The notes: generated by a model from the letters alone, not told the origin. A stretch of 64,000 nt of DNA from Sorghum bicolor (GCF_000003195.3 NC_012878.2:50879129-50943128), one strand, 5' to 3'. Shown: positions 11,162 through 23,447, counted from the first letter of the stretch. A program made the numbers and translations.

Positions 11162-14100
11162 TTGGGGAAACGGGGTCCAAACTGGCGTCGTGAATGGACA
11201 AGTTTTTGCAAGGAGGAGGTTAATTCCTGGAACTTGGTAAGACGTCATGTGGCTGTTCCTGCTCCTTCTTACTCTGATGTCATGCGTTCGGTGACCCTAA
11301 CTGGAGCCAATGTTGTTCCTCTTCGTTCCTTCAATGGAAAGCGCTTGGGAGGTCCAGTTCTTGGTCGTGATAAAGGAAAAGGGGAGCTGATTGGTCAAGT
11401 TCTTGGTTCTGGTCAGGATCGTGTCAATTTGAATTTGAATTTAGTGGAGGCGGGACCATTGAATCCCCCTGAACCTGTGCAAAATCTTCTCTACGCTCTG
11501 TCTCCTGAGACTTGCCCTCGATGTTTGACTAAGGGACACACTCGTGAGGCGTGCAAATCCCTGGTAAGATGCTATGCATGCTTGCGAGAGGGGCATGTGG
11601 CCATGCGGTGCAGGAGCTCCCGGTTTTGGAGGGAAAAAGGTAGAAGGACTAATGAGTCTAGGAGGGAGAAGCAAGTGATTCCAAGCATCGTGCAGGCCGC
11701 CTGTCAAGGATCAGGAGATATTGGGCCGAGCGGCCCACGGAGCATCATGATCTTTGGGACGCAGATCACAGTAGAAGGGACAACCGGTCATACATTGCCG
11801 CAGCCTGAACCAATCACAGCAAGCATAGAGAAACAATCTTGGCTGATAATTGGACCCAGTGATGCGCAGGCCCAGCAATCAGCGAGTGCGCGACGTCCGT
11901 CATGTCCGAGGGATCAGCAAGGTGATCTTCCCTTTATTGCGCTAAACAGCCAGAGCACATTTACTCGCGTCGCTTCGGCTCCCGAAACCAATCCTCCAGT
12001 TGCTTCCTCTCAAGAACAGAGGGACAAAACCCCAGTCGCTTCTCCCTTATCTGCTCACTGGGATTTACCTTCCACCATCAGCAACGCTCAGTAGTGCCGT
12101 TTGCTTCACAAAGAGATGCCGTACCAGAAGGCCGATCCCTACCCTTTCAAGCCGCCAGGGTTCAACGTTCTTGACATCCCGAACAGGCCAATGATGGTGC
12201 GAACCATGGCGCCAAGAAGACCTCGAGCAAGAAATGAGGACCTCGCCATCGTCACCATCTTTCCAGTTCTGGGTAATGTTCTGCACTTCCCCACAGTTGA
12301 AGAGGTCATCAGAGAGTGTTGTGCCAGTAAAAGAGTTACAGAGAGGTTTAGCGCTATCCTTTGGGGCAAGCTTTTGTTAGGTTTGAGAGTGAGTTTGATA
12401 GGGACAGGATGGTGATTCAGAGTCCTCACGAATATGGGGGATCACATTTTACTTTTGTCAGACATGATCAGGGTCGTAACTGGAGAAGTATGGTTTTTAA
12501 TCATGAATGTTTGCTTATGCTATTGGGTTTGCCAGAGGACTACTGGGAGGATGATTGTATTGATGCGGTCTTGGGGCCATATGCTAGGGTGATTAACTGG
12601 TACAAAGAGACAACTATGGAGGATGAGAGGGTTCTGACTAGGCTTCTGGTCAAGGTTGGAGCTGTGGACCTGGAAGACATCCCACACTTCTCTGTCTTTG
12701 CTCAGAGCCCAAGGTACAATGGTCACTCCTGGACAGTGCAAATTGAGATTATGCAACACGAGAATCTAGGTCAGGAGGCACCTCAAGAGGAAGTGGTCCC
12801 ACAGCCACCCAATGATGGGGGACCTCCTCTATTTGATTTCTTTGGACTCAGGCAGCATGTACTTGCACCTGTTGCAGAGCATGATGATCTAAATCAGGGG
12901 CAACAGGAATTTCAGAATGGACAACATCAAGCACATGATCAGGGGCACCAGGAGGGTGAAAACCTGCAGCATCAGGAGCAGCAGATGCCAGGATGGGGAG
13001 ACTGGGTACAGAATCAGAATTTGCAGAATCAGAATGGTCAGGCACATGGTGTGGATAACCAGGGTTGGGGTGTGTGGCCCATTCCCAATCAGCCTCAGCT
13101 TGATCTCAATCAACAACTTGTGGCAATGCAGCAAGATCTAAACCAACTGCCAGAGGAGGACCCCCTGGAAATGATCATAGATCCTCCATTAGGTGCTGAA
13201 GAGGAGGTAGTGCTTCAGGTTTAGCAGGTTCAACAGCCCCCTCAGCAGCTGGAGTTGCAACAGGACAATAATCAGATCCAAATGCCCCAGGTGTTTCCGA
13301 TTCTGCAGGTGGAAGAGAATACCTAATGGAGCCTGAGGAAATAGCTAATCAGGAGAATGCCCTCCACGGGGTTTTGATGGAATTACCTGCAGAAAATGTT
13401 AACATCATTCAGGAAGAGGTACCAGAGGAAGCTCAGGCAGAAGTAGAGATAGCTCAGGCCGAAGATGAAAATGAGGATCAAGCACTAGAGGAAGTTCAGG
13501 CAGAAGTAGAAATAGCTCAGGAAGAAGCTCAAATTGAGGATATTTTCCTTTTGGTTGAGGACCAAGTTCAAATTGATGGACCCCAAGTTTACCCTGAGGC
13601 CCAGCAAGGCCTAGGGAATGTTCAGGTGCAACGGTCACCGAGGGGGGCAGCTCAACAAAACCAGGCCCAGCTAATTCTCCAAGAGAATGTGCTTGCTGAT
13701 GTTATGGGCCAGCAGCCTGCTCCCCAAGGCTCTTCATCAACAGACAGTTCAATGCAGCCAGCTCAATCTCAAGAACACAGCAGTCAACAGCAACATTATC
13801 AAAGGTTGCAGCTGGGTATGGCTATCATTCAGGCTCCTGAACCTGACCCTATATGGATCCAAAGGCATAGAGATGCTGAAGCTACCAGACTCTGGGCTGC
13901 GCATTTTGAAAAAGGTAATAACCAATCCATAGCTACTGCTATTCCTTCGGGGTGGGCAAACTTCTTTACTGCCATGCTCATGAACCAGGAAATGTTTGAG
14001 TGGGCAAAAAATTTTGTCACTTCAGATGCTTTACCTTGTGTGGATGAATCTGCTGGGGTGGTTGATTTTCACATTCTGCTGGGGGGCAAAAAATTTTGTC

Positions 14101-14377
14101 ACTTCAGAAGCAATTAACTTGTTCTTATGAAAATAGAAGTCTCATGGGAAAGGGAAAAGAGCCCATGCTAGGGACCCAAGAGTTGGAGACACCTCCCAAG
14201 AAGGGCAAGGACAAGAGGAAATGTCCATTAGTGGAAACCTCGCTGAGAAGAAGTGACAGAATCAAACAGGTAACAGGTGGTTTCAAAAGGAGTGTTTGCT
14301 CTGACAAAAGATGTCTGCAATGCACACCTGACCCCCCTATTCTTTCGCAGCTTGAGATCAAGAAGTTGGGCACATAG
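11162..14377 (+). pseudogene. LINE ORF1 (RNA-binding protein), broken into several frames
   Basis: The frame 11162-12094 contains tandem knuckle-like motifs (CPRCLTKGHTREAC and CYACLREGHVAMRC), i.e. two CX2CX4HX4C zinc knuckles for RNA binding. The frame 12361-13224 resembles the DUF4283-type segment common in plant LINE ORF1 (FVRFESEFDRDRMV, LPEDYWEDDCIDAVLGPY) and becomes Gln/Asn-rich. The frame 13326-14117 is an acidic repeat region (EEVQAEVEIAQ units). A basic tail lies at 14096-14377. Stops and frameshifts at about 12095, 12300, 13225 and 14118 separate the parts. Confidence 0.72.
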
Positions 14378-14961
14378 ATCTGCAGAATGGAGGAGGAAGA
14401 ATTGGACAAAGAACTCTTGGTTGCAAAAAGGGATCAAAAGAGGATAGCCCCAAGCCCTAAAAGGAAGAAGAGTGATGCTGGCACTGCTAAGCTTGATGGC
14501 GGTGCTGACAAGATGGATGTTGGTGATGCTCATCCTGATGGGGGTGCTGCCAAGTCAGATGATGGTGTTATCAAGTCTGATGATGGCGTTGCAAGGAACC
14601 AAAAGAATCATGATGAAAAGGATGATTGAGATGGTTGGGAAGGGTAGTAGGGAGCTCAACAGATGGATATGTCCCTTCTTTTGTTTTAAGAATTTAGAAT
14701 TTAAGCACGAAACAGTTAGTCTCTCTGGTTGGTGGCTTGTTCTAGTAGGACCCCGACTGAATTGTTTACTGTCTTTTGGTTATGCCCGAATTTGTAAACC
14801 AATCTGGATCAGTGAACACTTTGCTAAGATATCTTCATATCTAGCTCTTGTTCTCACACTTTGCTACTTTCATATGTGGGTGGTGTTGGAATTCAAGCTA
14901 CTTGATCTCTCTATGTCTCTCTATGGTAGTATGCTAACGCAGTTGGATCCAAAAGGGGAAG

Positions 14962-15455
14962 TTGTTCCTTGGGGGAACAACACTTATTCTGCTACCTATA
15001 TCTTTATTCATGAATCAAGTCAGCAATAGAAGTTGGAAGCTACTTAGTTGGAATGTCAGAGGTATAAATGGAAATGAAAAATGGGATGCTATCAAAGAAA
15101 AAATATCAGATTCTGGCTGCGATGTTTTCTGCTTACAAGAAACAAAAAAAGAAACTTGTGATCGATTGGTGCTTCGGGGGGACTGATAACTGCTTGGAAA
15201 AGTAGAAGCTTCAGCGGGGAATTAATACTCTCTAACCTTTATGGATTGTCTATTAGCCTGACATCAACAGTTAGTGATGATAACTGGATAGTCACCAATC
15301 TCTATGGCCCCTGCACGCCAGAGGGGAAAAAAACTTCACTGATTGGTTCAAGCAGATTGACATGCCTCATGAAATAGAATGGATCATAGTAGGGGACTTC
15401 AATTTAATGAGAAAGCCACAGGACAGGAAATAAGGAAGGAGGAGATTTAAATGAA
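14962..15455 (+). pseudogene. LINE ORF2 endonuclease N-terminal part, frameshifted
   Basis: WKLLSWNVRGINGNEKWDAI and VFCLQETKKE are the first two endonuclease motifs. After a break at about 15186 the frame moves on through TNLYGPCTPEGK and the VGDFNL equivalent (about 15390-15410). It joins the long ORF at 15456, which retains the SDHCPL motif. At least two frame breaks inactivate it. Confidence 0.75.
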
Positions 15456-17642
15456 ATGTTTATGTTCAATGATGCAGTTAATGCTTTAGCCCTGAATGAG
15501 ATTGTACTACAAGGCAAAAAATTTACATGGTCCAATATGCAGCCGAGTCCCTTGCTCCAGAAATTAGACTGGGTTTTCACTTCCAATGCCTGGACGATGA
15601 AATACCTAGATACTTCTGCTACAATTTTGGATAGGATACCTTCAGATCACTGTCCCTTATTGGTTAACATTTCGACCAATATTCCTAAACCAAAAGCTTT
15701 CAGAATGGAGAATTTTTGGATAAAGCTTCCTGACTTCTCTGAGATACTTCAGCAAACTTGGGGTCCACCAAGTCATCAGACAGACCAAGCAAAAGCAATC
15801 ACGAACAAGTTTAAAAGGCTGAGGAAGGCTTTCAAACAGAAACAAGCTTCAAGAGCCAATTTAAAGGCAACGATCACAAGCATCAAAGCTCTGATTCAGT
15901 TCTTGGATATTTTAGAAGAATGCAGAGATCTATCTTTAGAAGAATGGAACTTTAGATACATTCTAAGAGAGAAGTTGTTTTCTCTTCTTGAGCTGCAAAG
16001 GATCTACTGGCGACAGAGGGGCAAAATAAATTGGGTTCAGTTGGGTGATGCAACCACTAAGTTCTTTCATGCACATGCTACAATCAGAATGAGAGCCAAC
16101 TCTATAAAACAGTTACAAAAACCAGATGGAACAATTGTTATGAGTCATAAAGATAAAGAGCAGCTACTCTGGGAGGAGTTCAAACAAAGACTGGGACAAT
16201 CCGACCACATCAGGTTTGGAGTTAACCCATCAGACTTTCTGGAGAGATGTGATGACCTGAATCTGCTTGAAACTCCATTCATTAATGAAGAGATAGATCA
16301 AATTATCAAATCGCTGCCCAATGACAAATTACCTGGGCCTGATGGATTCACTAATGAGTTTCTAAAGGCCTCATGGGAAGTAATTAAAGAGGACATGCAC
16401 AGTTTGTGTCAGTCCTTCTTTAGCACTGAGGTGTGCCTGAATAGTATTAATAATTCCTTTATTACCCTGATTCCCAAAGTCCAACAGCCATTATCAGTCA
16501 ATGATTACAGGCCAATCTCTCTTCTCAACATCTCTATCAAATTAATTACAAAGATTCTGGCAAATAGACTGCAACCTGTAATTACCAAACTAGTGCATAA
16601 AAATCAATATGGTTTTATCAAGAACAGAACCATCCAGGATTGCATGGCCTGGGCTTATGAGTACCTGCATATGTGTCATCATTCCAAAAAGAAAATCATA
16701 GTTCTGAAACTAGACTTTGAAAAAGCCTTTGACAAGATGGAGCATCAGGCAATTCTCACTATCTTGAAGAACAAAGGTTTTGGGCGGAAATGGCTAAAAT
16801 GGATGCAGGTAATTTTTTCTTCAGCAACATCAGCAGTTCTTCTGAATGGATGTCCTGGGAAAACCATTCATTGTAAAAGAGGTTTGAGACAGGGGGATCC
16901 TCTATCACCACTCCTATTTGTCCTGGCAGCTAATTTCCTGCAGTCACTCATCAACAAGGGAAAGGAGATGGGATTGTTGAATCTGCCAATACCAATGGAG
17001 ACCAACAAGGACTTCCCCATCGTCCAATATGCAGATGATACACTGATTGTGGCTAAGGGAGACACCAGGCAGTTACTATTTCTTAAATCAGTCATCAACA
17101 CATTCTTTGAAGCCACTGGACTAAAAGTTAATTTTAGAAAATCAATGATGTTACCAATAAATATCACTGATGAGAGACTGGACTTCTTATCAAAGACTTT
17201 TGGATGCTCGAAGGGAGCTTTTCCTTTCACATACCTTGGTTTGCCTCTTTCAATCTCCAAACCGAAGGTTGATGATTTTTTACCTCTGATAAGTAAGTGT
17301 CAGACAAGATTAGGCTCTATTTCTAACCTCCTCAACCAAGCTGGAAAGCTGGAGATCACTAATGCAGTCATGACTGCTTTGCCAACTTTCTATATGTGCA
17401 CACTGGAATTGCCTAAGGGGGTCATCAAAAGGATTGATAGTTTCAAAAAACACTGCCTCTGGAATGGAAATGAGGCAAATGCAAGAAGGCCACCGAAGGC
17501 TGCTTGGAAGATGGTTTCTAAACCAAAGAAAGAAGGAGGGCTAGGCATAATAGATATTGAAACTCAGAATAGAGCTTTGCTTCTCAAAAACCTTGACAAG
17601 TTCTTTAACAGAAGAGATATACCTTGGGTGCAAATGATCTAG
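15456..17642 (+). CDS. LINE reverse transcriptase ORF (728 codons, uninterrupted)
   Basis: The frame opens in the end of the endonuclease ([27 protein letters not shown]), passes the [20 protein letters not shown] linker and contains all RT signatures: [52 protein letters not shown] and catalytic [12 protein letters not shown]. The thumb follows, ending near [20 protein letters not shown]. It acts in target-primed reverse transcription of the LINE RNA. A stop at 17640-17642 splits off the zf-RVT tail. It is intact over the whole polymerase core, unlike the LINE at 5561-9545, so it is probably younger. Confidence 0.85.
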   Translation: MFMFNDAVNALALNEIVLQGKKFTWSNMQPSPLLQKLDWVFTSNAWTMKYLDTSATILDRIPSDHCPLLVNISTNIPKPKAFRMENFWIKLPDFSEILQQTWGPPSHQTDQAKAITNKFKRLRKAFKQKQASRANLKATITSIKALIQFLDILEECRDLSLEEWNFRYILREKLFSLLELQRIYWRQRGKINWVQLGDATTKFFHAHATIRMRANSIKQLQKPDGTIVMSHKDKEQLLWEEFKQRLGQSDHIRFGVNPSDFLERCDDLNLLETPFINEEIDQIIKSLPNDKLPGPDGFTNEFLKASWEVIKEDMHSLCQSFFSTEVCLNSINNSFITLIPKVQQPLSVNDYRPISLLNISIKLITKILANRLQPVITKLVHKNQYGFIKNRTIQDCMAWAYEYLHMCHHSKKKIIVLKLDFEKAFDKMEHQAILTILKNKGFGRKWLKWMQVIFSSATSAVLLNGCPGKTIHCKRGLRQGDPLSPLLFVLAANFLQSLINKGKEMGLLNLPIPMETNKDFPIVQYADDTLIVAKGDTRQLLFLKSVINTFFEATGLKVNFRKSMMLPINITDERLDFLSKTFGCSKGAFPFTYLGLPLSISKPKVDDFLPLISKCQTRLGSISNLLNQAGKLEITNAVMTALPTFYMCTLELPKGVIKRIDSFKKHCLWNGNEANARRPPKAAWKMVSKPKKEGGLGIIDIETQNRALLLKNLDKFFNRRDIPWVQMI

Positions 17643-17765
17643 GAAAAGTATTATAGTAGAGGAAAGTTACCACATTCATCCTCAAGGGGATCTTTTTGGT
17701 GGAAAAGTAACCTTAAAAATATCCAGTACTTCAAAGAGAATGCAACACCTATTATAAAAGATGGC

Positions 17766-18458
17766 ATGAGCATTCTTTTCTGGCAGGATAAGTGGAATGG
17801 GTCGGGGCAGTGTCTGCAGCTGGCAGCCCCAGAGTTGTTTTCATTTGCAAAGAACAAGAAAATTTCAGTTAAACATTTTAGAGAAACACAAGATCAGTCC
17901 AGACTTTTTCATTTGCCTCTTTCGGAACAAGCGCATCTACAGTTACAACAGGCAACACAAAATCTGCAAAGTCTTTTGGGGATCAATCAGAATGATACTT
18001 GGACATATCAGTGGGGGAAAAAGTATAGCTCCAGTAAAATGTACAGAACACTTATTGGTCATCATGAGGTACATGTTGCATTCAAATGGACTTGGGCTAG
18101 CCTCTGTCAACCAAAGCACAGAGTGTTCTTTTGGTTATTAGTCTCGGACAGGCTCAGCACGAGGAACATCTTGAGGAGGAAAAATATGGAATTACAGTCT
18201 TATAACTGTGTTTTCTATGTAGATAATCATGAGGAAACCTGCAATCACTTATTCCTACAGTGCCCTTTCGCCAGGCAATGTTGGCAGTTCATACAAGTAC
18301 AAACTCCAGACAATGGTGCCTTTCCTGAAGTGGTGGAAGCTCTAAAGGCCCAGATCAGCTCAAGATTCTTCATGTCAGCCGTAATCTTAATCAGTTGGAC
18401 GATTTGGAATTCGAGAAATATGCTTATTTTCGAAGGAATTCAGCCTTCTATCCCATGA
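17766..18458 (+). pseudogene. LINE ORF2 C-terminal zf-RVT domain
   Basis: ILFWQDKWNG, ASLCQPKHRVFFWLLVSDRL and a CX-His-Cys cluster (NCVFYVDNHEETCNHLFLQC) are the usual zf-RVT landmarks downstream of plant L1 RTs. It is in a different phase from the RT ORF, separated by about 120 bp with a stop. Confidence 0.75.
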
Positions 18459-19045
18459 GCAAAGGTCATCTTCAGAAATGAAATGCTTTTATTGAAGCAT
18501 AGAGTTAAGCAAGGCCTCTCTCTTCAGTTTGAAACATGGCTTCAGGCAGTCCTCTGATTTGGTTACTGCTTTTAATGTTTTTTGTTTCCTTTTTTGTTCC
18601 CTAGTTAACCTTAGCCTAAGGCTTTTAGGCTTTTAAGCTTCTGTTCTCTCTCCCTGTCCCTGGTTTTGTACTAGTAATCTTTACTCTTACTCTTCAATAA
18701 AATCACCTGTAGGGGCCTCGGTCCCTCCAGTTTCATCAAAAAAAGGTCTAGACTTTGTCTTCATGCTAATCACTTAGCGCAAAATCGTTACAATTTTGAG
18801 AAAATAGTGCCAGTACACAGACCTTTTGTAAGTACAGAGAAAAAATATAAAGAGAAGGATGTTCATGTGCAAAGTTAGAACCATTCGCGTTGAGTAGCTT
18901 CCAGAACCAAACCACATTCATCAATGCCTATTAGAAGAGTCCTAATCCTAAGGTGAAGGTGGACTTCACCTCTGATATCCTTTGTGGAGGATGGCTCACG
19001 ATATTAACACATCTAAATGTGCTGGATTTAGATAGATAGCTATTA

Positions 19046-19287
19046 GGCCTTGTTTAGTTCCCACAAAAAACCAAAAACTTTTCAAGATTCCCGTCACATC
19101 AAATTTTACGGAACATGCATGGAGCATTAAATATAGATGAAAACAAAAACTAATTGCACAGTTTGCCTGTAAATCACGAGACGAATCTTTTAAGCCTAGT
19201 TACTTCATAATTGGACAATGTTTGTCAAATAAAAACAAAAATGCTACAGTAGCGAGATTCAAAAAAATTTGACAACTAAACAAGGCC
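19046..19287. mobile_element. Tourist-like MITE (GGCCTTGTTTAG family)
   Basis: A 242-bp element with ends GGCCTTGTTTAGTTCCC and ACAACTAAACAAGGCC. The flanks TTA and TAA are symmetric rather than a direct duplication. The interior matches the other copies. Confidence 0.85.
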
Positions 19288-19744
19288 TAATTTTGTTTGG
19301 GCTTTAGAGGTGGCATCCTATTTTTATTCTTTGTATAAACAGTTTATAAGGTACAAATGTTGCAAACAATAATACATACTTTGGGAGAAAGCTGTCTACA
19401 ATACTGAAAAAAGAAGCATCAGTAAAGTGATGCTAACATGGCCCTGGCTGACTGAAAAAATAGCTGTCACTGATATTGATTTGTTGTGAGAGAAAAATAA
19501 TATTTCATGCTGAAAAGTAGTGAACGATCGAGTTATCTATTCATCCGTCATTCATGTAAGTTGTGGTATCGAGTTATTGACTGCTGGTGCAGAGGCTCTT
19601 CACAAGGGGAATTCTATGATTCTGCCGGTTGCTGTGATAATATTGTTATAGTGAAATGAGTCAGTCTAGCCAGACTTGAGGGAACTGCCTCTGCCTGTAC
19701 AACTGCACTGGCACAACAAACCGGAGTTGACACTGATTCGCGTG

Positions 19745-19984
19745 AGGTCTTGTTAAGTTCTCAAAATTCAAAATTTTTCAAGATACTCTGTCACATCGAA
19801 TCTTTAAAAATCTTATGAGTCTATTTAGTTTATAGTCGGATAATAATTACCAAATACAAATGAAAATACTATAACGTTAAAATCCAAAAAATCGTCTATT
19901 TAGTTTATAGTTGGATAATAATTACGAAATACAAATAAAAATGCTATAATGTTAAAATTCAAAAAATTTACCAACTAACCAAGG
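19745..19984. mobile_element. Degenerate MITE with internal 75-bp tandem duplication
   Basis: It starts AGGTCTTGTTAAGTTCTC and ends CCAACTAACCAAGG. The right half (CTATTTAGTTTATAGT...) occurs twice in tandem, at 19821-19895 and 19896-19967. Confidence 0.65.
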
Positions 19985-20595
19985 AGTATTCCGGTCCGTG
20001 CCATCAGTTCCAAAGTTGAAGTCGGTGGACAGGACGACCAGCATTGCACTGACGAACATGTGCATCAGACTGCGTTCCACCATCTTTTCCTTTCTTTATT
20101 ATGGTTAATACTACTATTTATTGTTAACAACATGTGCGAATCATGACACGATCTCTCTAGTAGTAGTATCTGTCTATCAAGGTATCAAAAGGCTTCGAAC
20201 AGCGTAGTAGATGCCAGTCTTTAGTTTCTTTTCGAAGGACGAACTTGCTGATATTTTGAGAGCATCATCAGGATTGTAGGACATGCTGCTAGTAGTTCAG
20301 AACGGCGTTTTTTTTTTGCTCAAAAAAAAAAAAGTTCAGAACGGCGTTCCACACTGATTGAAACCCAGTTACCCGTGGTCCCGTTTGACGAGGCGAGTAG
20401 AGGGGAGTGACCGAGAGCCCTGCCCCCGTCAGTTCGGATGCGCTGCGCCCCCGCACGGTGCGCCACCTTTCCGGGGGTGACTCCATGGATAGCTGGGAAA
20501 CAGCTCGCGACTCGGAGCCGCTGGCGGTGACGCCATTGCCGCGCGACGCGACGAAGTTTCCCACGCCAGCCCGGCACCGCATCGGCACCGAGACC
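19985..20595. other. Intergenic DNA upstream of the pyrophosphatase gene
   Basis: GC content climbs from about 20340. A 21-bp stretch around CAGAACGGCGTT occurs twice, at about 20298 and 20337, separated by an A-run. Open frames here are composition artefacts. Confidence 0.4.
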
Positions 20596-20601
20596 CACGT
20601 G
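20596..20601 (+). promoter_or_regulatory. G-box (CACGTG) in pyrophosphatase promoter
   Basis: A perfect CACGTG lies 83 bp upstream of the TATA box. It is a known bZIP/bHLH binding site in plant promoters. Its role here is inferred. Confidence 0.5.
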
Positions 20602-20683
20602 CCGCCTACGACTCAGACGCGTCGACCAGGCCCCCCCTCTCCATCCCCACCACCAACTCCGGCGCTCCCTCCCCTTCCAGGCC

Positions 20684-20691
20684 TATATATA
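20684..20691 (+). promoter_or_regulatory. TATA box of the pyrophosphatase gene
   Basis: TATATATA sits about 200 bp upstream of the ATG at 20890, in a CT-rich promoter. Transcription would start at about 20715. Confidence 0.75.
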
Positions 20692-20889
20692 CGCGCGGTC
20701 CGGCTGCAGTGTTCGCCGTGTCCTCATCATTTCCCAAAATCCCAACTACTAGCGTTTATACTAGTTTATTACGGGGAGACACGAGCGGCGCGCGTCGACC
20801 GGCGGCCTCCCTCCGCAGCCGCCCGAGATCGATCTCAGTCTTCCGGCACCGGCAGGGTACGTACAGAGTAGTAGAGGCAGCAGCGGAAG

Positions 20890-22252
20890 ATGAGCCACCC
20901 GGAGAACGGAGGAGCCAGCAACGGGCACGCCGCCGAGGAGCATCAGGACGTGATGATGGAGGTGGAGCCGAAGCAGCGCCGGGCGCCGCGGCTCAACGAG
21001 CGGATCCTCTCGTCGCTGTCGCGGAGGTCCGTCGCCGCGCACCCCTGGCACGACCTCGAGATCGGTACGTTACGTCGTCTCCTCTCGCCGGCCGGCCAAA
21101 ACGCATCTGTTCGTTCGTCAGATATGTCTCATTTGTTCGTGCGTGCTTTCAAAATCTGCAGGTCCTGAAGCTCCGGCCGTCTTCAACGTCGTAAGTAGCT
21201 GAATCCCATTGTTTTTTTTCCCCAGCAAGCAACCAGAGTTTGCAGCTTGCACATCGATCTGGAGCGTCTGATCCCGGTGAACGTACGTGTGGAGCAGGTC
21301 GTGGAGATCACCAAGGGGAGCAAGGTGAAGTACGAGCTGGACAAGAAGACGGGGCTCATCAAGGTGGACCGCGTCCTCTACTCCTCCGTCGTCTACCCTC
21401 ACAACTACGGCTTCATCCCCCGGACGCTCTGCGAGGACAACGACCCCATGGACGTCCTCGTCCTCATGCAGGTTTGCCTCACTGATCGGATCGCTGTCAA
21501 TGTCATCATCTCAGCCTTTATTAATTACTCTCGCCACTCGGGGTTTGATTATTCACCCATCTGGCCATTTCCTTTCTAACACTAACAACATCTGCAATGC
21601 CATTTGCATCCAGGAACCAGTCCTTCCCGGCGCCTTCCTCCGCGCCAGGGCCATCGGCCTCATGCCTATGATAGATCAGGTACGCAGATGATGGATGGAT
21701 TATCTCCATGCAACATAATTCGATTTCGATTTGCAACAATTCTCACCGATCTTATCTTACCAAAATGTTGGAACGGCAGGGGGAGAAGGACGACAAGATC
21801 ATCGCCGTCTGCGCCGACGATCCCGAGTACCGCCACTACAACGACATCAGCGAGCTCTCTCCGCACCGCCTCCAGGAGATCCGCCGCTTCTTCGAAGACT
21901 GTACGCTTTGCTGCCTCACTCACTGCTCCATACTCGCTAAATTTCCGTGCTTCTTGTTGGATGGCTCCCTTCAATCGCGTGGTTTCTTGCCCAAATCTGT
22001 TCTTGCAGACAAGAAGAACGAGAACAAGGAGGTGGCCGTCAACGACTTCCTGCCCGCCGCAGCTGCCCGTGAAGCCATCCAGTACTCCATGTAAGTCCTG
22101 CTCATTTATCTTGAGGATGACATGAAAAAACGACGTGTACCATTACCCAGATCGACTTGGATTCTGTAACTCTGGATTTTTATTGACATGATCTTGGTGC
22201 TTTGTGCAGGGACCTGTACGGTCAGTACATTATGCAGACCCTGCGGCGGTAG
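20890..22252 (+). CDS. PPA: Soluble inorganic pyrophosphatase (EC 3.6.1.1), seven exons
   Basis: Hydrolyses PPi to two phosphates in the cytosol or plastid and pulls biosynthetic reactions forward; family I enzyme, Mg-dependent. Exons: 20890-21064, 21162-21190, 21298-21471, 21614-21679, 21780-21900, 22009-22090, 22210-22252. All junctions are GT-AG and phases join exactly, giving 229 residues and TAG. The core shows [23 protein letters not shown], the signature DNDPMDV, the [15 protein letters not shown] metal-binding stretch and the C-terminus [11 protein letters not shown]. The N-terminus (about 60 residues, Asn/Glu-rich then [18 protein letters not shown]) is typical of plant PPA isoforms without a long transit peptide. 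The start is the first ATG after the TATA box and 5' UTR. It converges on the FBPase gene. Confidence 0.96.
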
Positions 22253-22486
22253 AGCGAGCGTGCCCCATCTTTTCTCTCCCTACTACCAGATCCCATCTCA
22301 TGCGAGCTGAAGCAAAAGCCCAGATCATCAGAACATCTGGGATCAAGACACATGAGTTGTCAAGCTTGTCGACCATCTCTTTCCAGCGATATTTTAGCCT
22401 GTATCTTCCCTTATTAGTCTTTTGGAATATGTCCACAGTGTGGTTTGATCTATGTACTCCTCTTCTACGTTTTTGTAGCATGAATC

Positions 22487-22492
22487 AATAAA
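22487..22492 (+). terminator. Poly(A) signal of the pyrophosphatase gene
   Basis: AATAAA lies 235 bp after the stop codon in an otherwise T-rich 3' region. Confidence 0.6.
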
Positions 22493-22700
22493 AAATTAAT
22501 ACTAGTATGCTATTTTGTTGTTTTGTCGATCTACTCCTGGCCTGCACATCTGCATATTGCTGATGGACTGGTGTCAGATCTTTGAGATGGCAACACAAGG
22601 GCAAGGCTAGCTACACTGACATGTACTTCGAGCTATGTCACCCCCCTAGGTGATTTTATAAAAATGTATTCCTAATCCTAAACATCATAAGAGGCTGTTT

Positions 22701-22718
22701 GGGGGGGGGGGGGGGGGG
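22701..22718. repeat. Homopolymer of 18 G
   Basis: An uninterrupted G18 run, rare in plant DNA. Its length may be uncertain in sequencing. Confidence 0.9.
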
Positions 22719-22948
22719 CAATAGGTGGGGAACGCCTCCCCCGTTGACCGTAAAAAAAAAAGTTTGTCTGTGTTCTTGTTGAATGTCTTGGTCGTGCAAT
22801 TTGGGCTCTAGTTGTTATTTACACTACCTCGAATATGAACCCTTGCTCCATATTTAATTGTTTCAGTTTTTTCTGCTCGGGTGTACACTGGCAACTACTA
22901 CAACTTCATCAGATGTCAGGGAAGCAACTACTACTACCAACTTCTTCA

Positions 22949-23180
22949 GGCCTTGTTTAGTTTCCAAAATTTTTCAAGATTCTCCGTCACATCGAATTTT
23001 GCGGCACATGCATGAAGCATTAAATATAAACGAAAACAAAAACTAATTACGCAGTTTACCTGTAAATCGGGAGACGAATCTTTTGATCCTAGTTAGTCTA
23101 TGATTGGATAATATTTACCACAAACAAACGAAAGTGCTACAGTAGCGAAATCCAAAATTTTTCGCAAACTAAACAAGGCC
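22949..23180. mobile_element. Tourist-like MITE with TCA target duplication
   Basis: GGCCTTGTTTAGTTTCC to AAACTAAACAAGGCC, 232 bp, flanked by direct TCA on both sides (22946-22948 and 23181-23183). The longer flank TCAGATGTCAGGGA also recurs on each side (22910 and 23181). Confidence 0.88.
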
Positions 23181-23205
23181 TCAGATGTCAGGGAGTAAAG
23201 TCCTT

Positions 23206-23447
23206 GGCCTTGTTTAGTTCCAAAATATTTTGCAAAATAGACACTGTAGCTTTTTCGTTTGTATTTGACAAATATTGTCCAATCATGGACTAACTAGGCT
23301 CAAAAGATTTGTCTCGTCAATTCCGACCAAACTGTGCAATTAGTTTTTATTTTTGTCTATATTTAGTACTTCATGCATGTGTCTAAAGATTCGATGTGAC
23401 GGGGAATCTGAAAAATTTTGCAAAATTTTTTGGAACTAAACAAGGCC
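23206..23447. mobile_element. Second Tourist-like MITE, inverted relative to its neighbour
   Basis: A 242-bp element, GGCCTTGTTTAGTTCC to GGAACTAAACAAGGCC. Its interior runs in the opposite direction to the copy ending at 23180, only 25 bp away. The flanks CTT/CGT do not form a clean duplication. Confidence 0.85.

Larger units (their letters stand above)
10750..18744 (+). mobile_element. Near-full-length L1-type LINE, partly decayed
   Basis: A plus-strand non-LTR retrotransposon of about 8 kb. The ORF1 region (11162-14377) carries a CCHC knuckle, a DUF4283-like domain and acidic Gln/Glu-rich repeats. ORF2 has an endonuclease (14962-15660), a long RT (15456-17642) and a zf-RVT tail (17766-18458). 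The 3' UTR contains AATAAA (18696) and ends in a short A-tail at 18744. The 5' boundary is approximate and no target duplication was identified. It differs from the minus-strand LINE at 5561-9545 and so belongs to another lineage. Confidence 0.87.

Noticed and set aside
20407..20871. 154-codon plus-strand ORF before the pyrophosphatase start
   Set aside because: It covers the G-box, TATA box and 5' UTR, and is Pro/Arg-rich without a known domain.
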